Under the pieces are notes generated by a model. It searched no databases. It was not told where the DNA came from and was given only the letters and a program-made list of their open reading frames with translations. From Alkalihalobacillus sp. BA299 (GTDB taxonomy: Bacteria; Bacillota; Bacilli; Bacillales; Bacillaceae_F), in contig NZ_JAFLJM010000009.1 in assembly GCF_017745675.1 (NCBI RefSeq), positions 140,933 to 204,932 of the forward strand: a stretch of 64,000 bases of DNA, written 5' to 3'. Made by a program: the position numbers and the translations under genes. Of this stretch, positions 57,935 to 64,000 are shown piece by piece (position 1 is the stretch's first letter; every line of letters begins with the position of its first letter).

Positions 57935-58984
57935 TTAATCATACTGTACCTCTGTGGGGAAAACATAGCTTGGATATGATTGTTCAGAAAGAGAAAACCT
58001 TTTTTCTCTTTCTGTTACATCAGCTAATTCAATTGTTAATTGTTGGATGATATACAATTCGTAAAAAACTTTTTGCACAAAGAGTAAATCTGTATCATCA
58101 TATTCCATATAATGTAGGTTTTCCTTTATTATCTTCATCCATTCTTGATGACAATCCTTAATTTGATGTAGTGGATCTTTATAGATATCTGCAAGAGTTG
58201 ATATAGCTTTCTTTAAGAGATCCCACTCGAAATCAGAGAAATAGCTTCTTTTTATTCGTAGGTAGGTAAGGTTGCCAATTCTTAAATTAATTTGTTCAAT
58301 AAAATGCAATTTTTTAAGTAAATATTGAAAAGAACGAAATTCATTTTCTTCAAAGTGACGATACTTCCATTCATCGGATTGAAACTGTGTTAATTGATAT
58401 ATTTTTTCTATCTGTTGAGAAAGTGGGCGATATGTAATAAAAGGGTGCTCTTCTGTTTCGTTATATAAAAGAGACATCAATTTATTTGCGGCTTCTGAAT
58501 ATAACGTCTCAATTTGTTGAACGACGATTGGACCAAACTTTGGTGGTAAGACAACATAGTTTACGCATGTTGATACGATAATTCCAATTGAAGTTCCTGA
58601 TAATCTGAATATAAAATCATGAAGCATATTATCTGTCGTACCTGGAATCATAGCTACAGCAGTTAACGTTGCGACCAATGTTCCCGTATCTAATTTTAAT
58701 CGAGCACAAGCAACAATCGTTAGCATGGCTACTAAAGAATACGTTAATGCAGACTGGCCAATTAGAAATTCAAGCAAAACAGCAAAGAGAGCACCTAGAG
58801 CAGCAGCTGGTAAGCGAATGACCCCTTTTTTTAATGAATCTGCAGCTGTAGGCTCTGTCGTAACAATTGCAGTAATGATAGCGAAAACGATAGGTAAGTC
58901 CATTAATTTACATATGAAAGCTGTAACAAATACTGAGAGTCCCGTTTTCAACACACGCCGTCCAATCCATTTTGTGCTTCTCAT
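57935..58984 (-). CDS. ArAE-type (aromatic acid exporter family) membrane protein
   Basis: A 349-aa protein: an N-terminal membrane domain of about six segments (LSVFVTAFICKLMDLPIVFA, AIITAIVTTEPTAADSLKKG, RLPAAALGALFAVLLEFLIG, SLVAMLTIVACARLKL) as in the YgaE/ArAE family, then a cytoplasmic helical C-terminal domain. AGAAGGTGG is close to ATG 58984 (MRSTKWIGRR); the ATG at 59008 is upstream of that site. Substrate unknown. Confidence 0.8.
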   Translation of the reverse strand: MRSTKWIGRRVLKTGLSVFVTAFICKLMDLPIVFAIITAIVTTEPTAADSLKKGVIRLPAAALGALFAVLLEFLIGQSALTYSLVAMLTIVACARLKLDTGTLVATLTAVAMIPGTTDNMLHDFIFRLSGTSIGIIVSTCVNYVVLPPKFGPIVVQQIETLYSEAANKLMSLLYNETEEHPFITYRPLSQQIEKIYQLTQFQSDEWKYRHFEENEFRSFQYLLKKLHFIEQINLRIGNLTYLRIKRSYFSDFEWDLLKKAISTLADIYKDPLHQIKDCHQEWMKIIKENLHYMEYDDTDLLFVQKVFYELYIIQQLTIELADVTEREKRFSLSEQSYPSYVFPTEVQYD

Positions 58985-59147
58985 ATAACCACCTTCTTTG
59001 CCGACCATCCATAATTAGTATTGGACTCCTATTTATTAGATATACAGCGAAAAGGTGTGTTTAAAAATTTATTTGGATAATATATTCAATATTAGAGGAT
59101 GTCTATCATGGCATTGAAATCTAATAAATGGTTAGGTTGGTGTAAAT

Positions 59148-59996
59148 ATGAGATATCTCATCATACTAATGTGCGGTTTCATTTTAGTTATTACAGGATG
59201 TAGTGGTTTTGGTAGTACTGAAAAAGAAAGTCTACCGGTAGAAGATGAAATCCATATCGAGGTAGAAAAAGTAGAGGAAGTAGGGGAAAGAGAAGAATTA
59301 GATAATGCTATTGACAAAGGGGTAAGTTCGACAGAAGAGGCTATAGAAGAAGTAGAAGAGACGTTGCAACCAAAATATAAATTAAATCCAGCAAATTTTT
59401 TAATTCAGCCGCTTCAAGAGGCTGTCGAAAAAAAAGTCGTTCTTTTTACGATTGACGATGCACCTGATCAATACGGAGCAGAAATGGCACAAATTTTATA
59501 TGATTTAGATGTAAATGCGATTTTCTTTGTGAACGGAATTTTTATTAATAAAGGATCTGGGAAAGAACAGTTGAAGAAAATTCATGAATTAGGTTTTGAA
59601 ATTGGTAATCATACGATAAGTCATAAAAATTTAAGTAAGCTTTCAGCTGAAGAACAAAAAAGAGAAATTGTAGAGCTTAACGATCAAATTGAAGAAATCA
59701 TTGGGGAGCGTCCACGGTTTTTTAGAGCGCCATTTGGCGTTAATACAGACGTATCAAAACAAGTAGTAAAAGAAGAGGGCATGCAATGGATGAATTGGAC
59801 ATACGGGTATGACTATTTTAAAGAGTATACCAATAGAGAAGCACTTGTAGATATAATGGTTAACGCACCAGAACTGATCGATGGGGCTAATTTATTAATG
59901 CATGACCGCAAGTGGACGCTGGAAGCATTAGAAGATATCGTTACAGGATTGAGAGACAAAGGGTTTAAAATCGTTGACCCTAAAGAAATAAAATGA
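59148..59996 (+). CDS. Polysaccharide deacetylase lipoprotein
   Basis: A 282-aa lipoprotein (lipobox VITGC near residue 18) with an acidic linker and a NodB-type deacetylase domain from ~95: VVLFTIDDAPDQYG (metal Asp pair), GFEIGNHTISHKNL (metal His pair) and RPRFFRAPFGVNT. It should act outside the membrane on peptidoglycan or another N-acetylated sugar polymer. Ribosome binding site weak. The next gene encodes an M23 peptidase lipoprotein, also a cell-wall enzyme. Confidence 0.88.
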   Translation: MRYLIILMCGFILVITGCSGFGSTEKESLPVEDEIHIEVEKVEEVGEREELDNAIDKGVSSTEEAIEEVEETLQPKYKLNPANFLIQPLQEAVEKKVVLFTIDDAPDQYGAEMAQILYDLDVNAIFFVNGIFINKGSGKEQLKKIHELGFEIGNHTISHKNLSKLSAEEQKREIVELNDQIEEIIGERPRFFRAPFGVNTDVSKQVVKEEGMQWMNWTYGYDYFKEYTNREALVDIMVNAPELIDGANLLMHDRKWTLEALEDIVTGLRDKGFKIVDPKEIK

Positions 59997-60016
59997 CTAA
60001 GAATAAATTTATGAAG

Positions 60017-60056
60017 AAGCGTCTAAGCTGATAACTAGCTGAGGCGCTTTAATTTT
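60017..60056 (+). terminator. Terminator after the deacetylase gene
   Basis: AAGCGTCTAAGCT pairs with AGCTGAGGCGCTT (two mismatches), followed by TAATTTTT. Confidence 0.65.
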
Positions 60057-60191
60057 TGGGGAGATTTACGAAAACAGCCTTTCTATGAAAGAATAAAGAA
60101 ATTTGTATTTTTTTGTAGAAGCTTGTCATGTTATAGGCGAAAAGATAAAATAATGAATGGAAGTAGTCGTTATTAGAAAGTAGAGATGATA

Positions 60192-61262
60192 ATGAAAATA
60201 AAATATATATATTGTTTTTTCATTCTCGTAATGTTGTTTACAGGATGTCAGTCAGAGGAAAAAGAGTTTGGAGAGTTGCCTGAGAAAAAACTTAAAAAAG
60301 AGCCGAGTAATGTCGTTCAATTACCAATAGAGCTTACGAAAAATGAAGCAAGATTTCCAGTAGAGGATTTAGTTTCAGAAACAGCTGGTTCTCTTCAATA
60401 TGATTCAATTCATCGTACATTACATTTAACGATTAATGATGACCAGTTTTATTTAATAGATGGTGTGCCTGTGTTAGAAAGAAATGGTGAATATATAGCT
60501 AATGATGAAATCTATTTAATAATCGAAGATGATAGACCTTATTTACCTTCCTCTTTTCTTGAAGCAGGCCTTGGGTTAGACATTAATTATTCAAAAGAGG
60601 TCGTTTCTTTTGAGTGGCTTGGACCAGTTGAAAAAGTAGGTGGACCTCCATCTGACTTTAATTTTGAAACTTGGGATACTGAGAAGATGATTGATTATCT
60701 TTCTTTTTTAAAAAAACCGATTAAAGGAGCTCAAGTTAGTACGATTCCTAGTCATTTACCAGGTGCGAAACGCCCTTATCGTAACGGCTATCATGAAGGG
60801 GTAGATTGGTATGATTTTGCATCAGGTGGAGATATCAATATTGAAACACCGATTTATGGGATGGCAAAAGGTATTGTTGTACGAGCTGACCATAATTATA
60901 AAGAATACCCTTCTCCAGAAGTCAGAAATAAAGATCTAAAGTTTACGTCAAGTTTAGGAGAAACACCTGAATATATATTCGATAAGTTACGTGGAAGGCA
61001 AGTATGGATACAATATCCGAATGGTGTGATGAGTCGTTTTGCGCACTTATCTGCTATTCCTGAAGAAATTCAAGTTGGACAAGAAATTGATGAAAACACT
61101 ATTATAGGTTATGTTGGTAACTCAGGAACAAGCGGTGCAGTTAATCAAGATTTAACAGAGTTACATTTACATCAAGATCTTTTAATCTATGGAGAATTAT
61201 TTTGGAAGCCTTTAAAGCAAGATGAAGTGCTGACCGTTCTAAAAAATATATTTAAACAGTAA
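60192..61262 (+). CDS. M23-family peptidase lipoprotein
   Basis: A 356-aa lipoprotein (lipobox LFTGC at about 15-19). The middle has a copper-amine-oxidase-like fold segment (ANDEIYLIIEDDRPYLPSSF). The C-terminal M23/LytM domain has NGYHEGVDWYDF (first His and Asp) and ELHLHQDLLIYG (HxH), the full zinc set. It should cleave peptidoglycan cross-bridges or activate an amidase. ATG 60192 is used; the ATG two codons earlier is equally close to the weak ribosome binding site. Confidence 0.85.
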   Translation: MKIKYIYCFFILVMLFTGCQSEEKEFGELPEKKLKKEPSNVVQLPIELTKNEARFPVEDLVSETAGSLQYDSIHRTLHLTINDDQFYLIDGVPVLERNGEYIANDEIYLIIEDDRPYLPSSFLEAGLGLDINYSKEVVSFEWLGPVEKVGGPPSDFNFETWDTEKMIDYLSFLKKPIKGAQVSTIPSHLPGAKRPYRNGYHEGVDWYDFASGGDINIETPIYGMAKGIVVRADHNYKEYPSPEVRNKDLKFTSSLGETPEYIFDKLRGRQVWIQYPNGVMSRFAHLSAIPEEIQVGQEIDENTIIGYVGNSGTSGAVNQDLTELHLHQDLLIYGELFWKPLKQDEVLTVLKNIFKQ

Positions 61263-61272
61263 TAAATAAAGC

Positions 61273-61310
61273 AAAAGATAAGAACAGGTAATTGCCTGTT
61301 CTTATCTTTT
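61273..61310. terminator. Bidirectional terminator between M23 and DUF1885 genes
   Basis: A perfect 16-bp stem, AAAAGATAAGAACAGG (61273-61288) with CCTGTTCTTATCTTTT (61295-61310). Its right arm overlaps the last codons of the DUF1885 gene. Confidence 0.9.
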
Positions 61311-61736
61311 GTAAAAATACATAATTCTCCCGTTAAATAATTGAACCTCTGCTTGAAGTTTTTTACCTAAAAACTTACAAAACTCATTGGCTTTACCTTT
61401 GTCGCCATGTGTAGCACCTTCTGGTAATATAACTTGTATGTATGCTTGTGAAGCTTCATTGCCCTCACTATCTTCAATCGTTTCATGCCCTACACCGAAA
61501 ACAATGTATTTATATCTCGCTGTACCGTTACTTTTCAACCAGAGCCAATTTCCATCACTATCAGGAAGGTCGGCAATTTGGTATGGAAAAGCAGCTTCTC
61601 CATAACCCCAATCTAATTGATTTCCTGTTTTTTTTGTAATGGTTTGATAATATTTGAAAATATCTTTTAATTCTTCCAAAGTTATATCTTGTTGCGTCGA
61701 CTTTTTAACAAGCTTGATGAATGCATGGTCAGACAT
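61302..61736 (-). CDS. DUF1885 family protein
   Basis: A 144-aa cytoplasmic protein of the Bacillus DUF1885 family (structure known, function unknown). Typical stretches are AFIKLVKKSTQQDITLEELK, WGYGEAAFPYQI and YIQVILPEGATHGDKGKANE. No membrane segment. Monocistronic; convergent with the M23 gene. Confidence 0.7.
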   Translation of the reverse strand: MSDHAFIKLVKKSTQQDITLEELKDIFKYYQTITKKTGNQLDWGYGEAAFPYQIADLPDSDGNWLWLKSNGTARYKYIVFGVGHETIEDSEGNEASQAYIQVILPEGATHGDKGKANEFCKFLGKKLQAEVQLFNGRIMYFYKR

Positions 61737-61989
61737 ATACTTCTACTCCCAACTTTAAAACGTTTTCAATTTCACCTATTATCTTAGCATTAGTCATGGT
61801 TGCTGACAACATTATTGAGAATTAGGAGAAATGAACCAAGGTAATGAAAATCATCATATTGAATAATATAGAATAGAATAATATAGAATAAGTGAATAGT
61901 GAAATATTGAGAAAATGGAATACTAAGTAGAAGATAAAAGACCATAGAGAAAAACGTTAATATTCGTAAGGAAAAATGGGGGAAGAAGT

Positions 61990-62430
61990 ATGGATAAATC
62001 AGATTTATTAGACGAAATTAGACTTGAGGTAGGGCTTGTTACTGAATATGCAAATTCTCAAAGTGAGTTTTATCATGGGATTATCGAAGCTTTTGGAAAA
62101 TATATAATAGAAGGGTACAGTGTCGGGATATATTTAACTGATGATATTTCTTTTCAACTAGTCTCTAGTGTTGGAAGTATTTCATATGAAACGAAAGAGT
62201 TTTTTGGTCACGGTCATTTAAGTTTGTGTGCTATAAAAGGACATATTTCTACTATAGATCTTGGGTACTCCATTCGATTATTTGCTCCATTTTATGAAAA
62301 TCATCATTTAATTGGAATTTTAGTATTCCATTTACCCAAAATGAAATATCAAATAACCGAAGAGGATTTAATATTCGTTCAGGAGATTTGTAGGCATATA
62401 GAATTGAACCAAAATCAATATAGTAATTAG
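61990..62430 (+). CDS. GAF-domain protein
   Basis: A 146-aa single-domain protein with a GAF-like fold: YSVGIYLTDDISFQLVSSVG, GHGHLSLCAIKGHI and IRLFAPFYENHHLIGILVFH. The His-rich loop and one Cys could bind a ligand or NO-like signal, as in stand-alone GAF proteins (free methionine sulfoxide reductases have three conserved cysteines, absent here). GGGGGAAGAAGT precedes ATG 61990. Ligand unknown. Confidence 0.75.
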   Translation: MDKSDLLDEIRLEVGLVTEYANSQSEFYHGIIEAFGKYIIEGYSVGIYLTDDISFQLVSSVGSISYETKEFFGHGHLSLCAIKGHISTIDLGYSIRLFAPFYENHHLIGILVFHLPKMKYQITEEDLIFVQEICRHIELNQNQYSN

Positions 62431-62561
62431 GTGAAGTTAAATATTCAAAATATTTTCACAAATTATACCAGTAGTTAGTTGATTAAGATGTTCAGATCGG
62501 TTATAATGATATCAGAATATTAAGAATATGATAACTGTAAAATAAGATTTTTTAATTCTTG

Positions 62562-62608
62562 GACATAGCTATATACAAAAAGACGTCTCCTTTTTGTATA
62601 TAGTTGTC
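62562..62608. promoter_or_regulatory. Long inverted repeat before the DUF3055 gene
   Basis: GACATAGCTATATACAAAAA and G at 62562-62582 pair with CTTTTTGTATATAGTTGTC at 62590-62608 with few mismatches. The loop is only about 7 nt (ACGTCTC). It lies 35 nt before the DUF3055 start. It could be a 5'-leader hairpin, or a terminator for the GAF gene (no T-run directly after). Confidence 0.6.
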
Positions 62609-62642
62609 AATATATATTTGAATAATTTTGGAGGTGGACTAA

Positions 62643-62939
62643 ATGAATTTGTTTGAGCGTTTATACGACGAGCAAGAAAATGTGAAGGTACAATTTATTG
62701 GGTTTACTACTGACGATGTTCGTTATGATTTTGGCATTGTCTATACAAACATGTTCTTTGGTAAACCTCTAGTGGTCTGCATGCAAACAGGCCGTTCTGC
62801 GCTATTATGTGCTGACGATGTAAATAATGTAGATCATATTCAGAAAGTATTTTATATTCGATCTGCAAAAGAGGCAGAGGATTTAGCAACGTTCTTTGAA
62901 AAGACGTTACCGACAATGCCATTAGAACCGCAATATTAA
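62643..62939 (+). CDS. DUF3055 family protein
   Basis: A 98-aa protein of the Bacillus DUF3055 family, unknown function: DVRYDFGIVYTNMFFGKPLV, MQTGRSALLCADDVNN and IRSAKEAEDLATFFEKTLPT. GGAGGTGG lies about 9 nt before ATG 62643. Single gene with its own terminator. Confidence 0.8.
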   Translation: MNLFERLYDEQENVKVQFIGFTTDDVRYDFGIVYTNMFFGKPLVVCMQTGRSALLCADDVNNVDHIQKVFYIRSAKEAEDLATFFEKTLPTMPLEPQY

Positions 62940-62972
62940 TCAAAAAACAAACTTATTAATAAAATAGGTTCA

Positions 62973-63012
62973 AAAAAGAGGCTGACATAAGACATAAGGT
63001 TAGCCTCTTTTT
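62973..63012 (+). terminator. Terminator after the DUF3055 gene
   Basis: AAAAAGAGGCTGAC pairs with GTTAGCCTCTTTTT (one G-T pair) around a short loop. Confidence 0.8.
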
Positions 63013-63132
63013 ATTGGGTATTTTCTAAAACTTTGTGATTCTTAGACTGTTTGGAAACTATATAATCAGTAGATAAGGTTTTATTGTACAATAAATACAA
63101 AAAAATATATAAATGTGTCATACAAATTAGTG

Positions 63133-63190
63133 TTGACATTGTTAATATGACATATTATTATAAATACATAGACATCAGAAAACGTTTACA
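63133..63190 (+). promoter_or_regulatory. SR1-type promoter with cre-like site
   Basis: TTGACA (63133-63138) and TATTAT (63156-63161) with a 17-bp spacer are a near-consensus sigma-A promoter. AGAAAACGTTTACA (63177-63190), just downstream of the start point, differs from the CcpA cre consensus TGWAANCGNTNWCA only at the first base. B. subtilis SR1 is repressed by CcpN and CcpA, so CcpA control is likely here. Confidence 0.65.
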
Positions 63191-63223
63191 AAACCAATAT
63201 TAAATTTAAGGGAGATGGGAATT

Positions 63224-63352
63224 GTGGGAATCATCGTCTGTCAAACTTGCAATACAACAATTGAACATTTCGAAGGTGAAAAAGTAACGACTCTGTATGC
63301 AAAATGTTCAGGATGCGAAAAGTGTAAAGATAAAGTGAATAAATTAAAATAA
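63224..63352 (+). CDS. sr1P: SR1P-like GapA-binding peptide (dual-function sRNA locus)
   Basis: A 42-aa peptide, GIIVCQTCNTTIEHFEGEKV then TTLYAKCSGCEKCKDK, closely matching B. subtilis SR1P (39 aa, MGTIVCQDCN...). Five cysteines suggest a metal-binding knuckle. SR1P binds GapA; its RNA SR1 also base-pairs with ahrC mRNA. GGGAG lies 9 nt before GTG 63224. The upstream in-frame ATG at 63215 abuts that site. A strong promoter, cre-like site and terminator define a ~230-nt transcript, near the size of SR1. Confidence 0.85.
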   Translation: MGIIVCQTCNTTIEHFEGEKVTTLYAKCSGCEKCKDKVNKLK

Positions 63353-63363
63353 TGATTGATATG

Positions 63364-63398
63364 AGGAACTCTACATGTAGAGTTCCTTCTTTTTTTTT
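63364..63398 (+). terminator. SR1-type terminator
   Basis: A perfect 24-nt palindrome (63364-63387) ends in a run of nine Ts, as expected for a small regulatory RNA. Confidence 0.9.
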
Positions 63399-63410
63399 AA
63401 TGTAAATCTA

Positions 63411-63443
63411 AAAAAAGACTGACATTTGGTGGCAGTCTCTTTA
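63411..63443. terminator. Second hairpin after the SR1-type locus
   Basis: AGACTG (63416-63421) pairs with CAGTCT (63433-63438), with A-run before and CTTTAT after; probably a terminator for a gene on the other strand beyond the repeat, or a back-up terminator. Confidence 0.5.
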
Positions 63444-63474
63444 TGGAAGAATAAGAAGTTTAAATTTCGAGGAT

Positions 63475-64000
63475 GTCTAGCTGCAGGTGTCATCGGCTCG
63501 AGGTCGTTTCGGTCCATCAAACGTGTCCAAAAGTCAGGACACTAATTGCTGGCCCTCCAGCGCTTGTCGCCGATAAGCAGACACCTTCCGCTTTTCTATT
63601 GTCTAGCTGCAGTGCCCAGCGTCTAGTGGACTTCGCTCTCCTCCTTACGATAAGTCAACATCGACTCGTTAGCACTCGCCGTGTTTCCTTTATCTCATAC
63701 GGGAGGGCTCCAGTCCATACGCCGCTAAACGGGCGCTTCCGCTTTTCTATTGTCTAGCTGCAGCGCCCAGCGTCTAGTGGACTTCGCTCTCCTCCTTACG
63801 ATAAGTCAACATCGACTCGTTAGCACTCGCCGTGTTTCCTTTATCTCATACGGGAGGGCTCCAGTCCATACGTCGCTAAACGGGCGCTTCCGCTTTTCTA
63901 TTGTCTAGCTGCAGCGCCCAGCGTCTAGTGGACTTCGCTCTCCTCCTTACGATAAGTCAACATCGACTCGTTAGCACTCGCCGTGTTTCCTTTATCTCAT
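63475..64000. repeat. 151-bp tandem repeat array (continues past the window)
   Basis: Units starting GTCTAGCTGCAG occur at 63601, 63752 and 63903, exactly 151 bp apart and almost identical (differences such as AGTGCCC/AGCGCCC and CGCCGC/CGTCGC). A diverged 126-bp copy precedes them at 63475-63600. Each unit contains TTCGCTCTCCTCCTTACGAT and ends in GGGCGCTTCCGC. The base composition is richer in GC than the rest of the window. Similar GTCTAGCTGCAG blocks are scattered in many Bacillus genomes. The apparent reading frame across it is an artefact. Confidence 0.9.

Noticed and set aside
63473..63757. Plus-strand reading frame of 94 codons in the repeat array
   Set aside because: It spans two tandem repeat units, lacks a ribosome binding site and has no recognisable protein features; it is a by-product of the repeat.

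Overview
The window is low-GC, AT-rich DNA from a Bacillaceae bacterium (Firmicutes). Three things support this. Nearly every gene has a strong GGAGG-type ribosome binding site, often with a TTG or GTG start. There are YjcZ, YtxH and SR1P small proteins. From about 38.4 to 55.6 kb the gene order follows the ykuQRSTUV, ktrC-rnjA-rpoY, defB and ykyA-pdhABCD neighbourhood of Bacillus subtilis. Choline oxidation, a ProU-type ABC transporter and a BCCT transporter suggest exposure to osmotic stress. The genus cannot be fixed from the sequence alone.

Layout. 0-5 kb: 3' end of an M29 aminopeptidase, an aminotransferase remnant, a bicupin oxalate decarboxylase with an unusual active-site lid, a small unknown gene and a long UbiD-family decarboxylase. 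5-14.4 kb: a chemoreceptor, then gbsAB (choline to glycine betaine), divergent gbsR, and a ProX/ProW/ProV-type transporter. 14.4-21.3 kb: an aldehyde dehydrogenase tail remnant, glycolate oxidase GlcDF, a multi-hairpin element, malate synthase G, and a decayed zone (AlaX-like and siderophore-binding fragments around a MarR gene). 21.3-30.4 kb: DUF3891, YtxH, a response regulator-histidine kinase-MscS operon, a soluble chemoreceptor, a frameshifted glutaredoxin-thioredoxin reductase fusion, an HPr-like protein without the catalytic histidine, and small unknown genes. 30.5-35.3 kb: a TPP-riboswitch-controlled thiamin-pyrimidine salvage operon on the minus strand (ylmB-tenA-thiZ-thiX-thiY). 36-45.9 kb: isocitrate lyase, RraA-like protein, the acetyl branch of diaminopimelate synthesis (dapH, a class-III aminotransferase, dapL), ykuS, ykuT, ykuU, ykuV, an amidase pseudogene and ktrC. 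45.9-55.6 kb: rnjA/rpoY, two very small genes, peptide deformylase, ykyA and the pyruvate dehydrogenase genes. 55.6-63.4 kb: a lipoprotein, a BCCT transporter, an ArAE-type exporter, two cell-wall lipoprotein enzymes, small conserved Bacillus proteins and an SR1/SR1P-type locus with a sigma-A promoter and a cre-like site. 63.5-64 kb: a near-perfect 151-bp tandem repeat running off the end.

Two themes connect the genes. The first is C2 and anaplerotic metabolism: glycolate to glyoxylate (GlcDF), glyoxylate plus acetyl-CoA to malate (malate synthase G), isocitrate to glyoxylate (isocitrate lyase) and pyruvate to acetyl-CoA (PDH). The second is osmotic and mechanical stress: choline import and oxidation, BCCT uptake, two MscS channels and KtrC. 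No single new system stands out. The most unusual items are the oxalate decarboxylase lid, the His-less HPr-like protein, the frameshifted Grx-TrxR fusion, the aminotransferase inside the dapH-dapL operon, the multi-hairpin repeat at 17.3-17.5 kb, the terminator inside the pdh cluster, and several very small genes and leader peptides.
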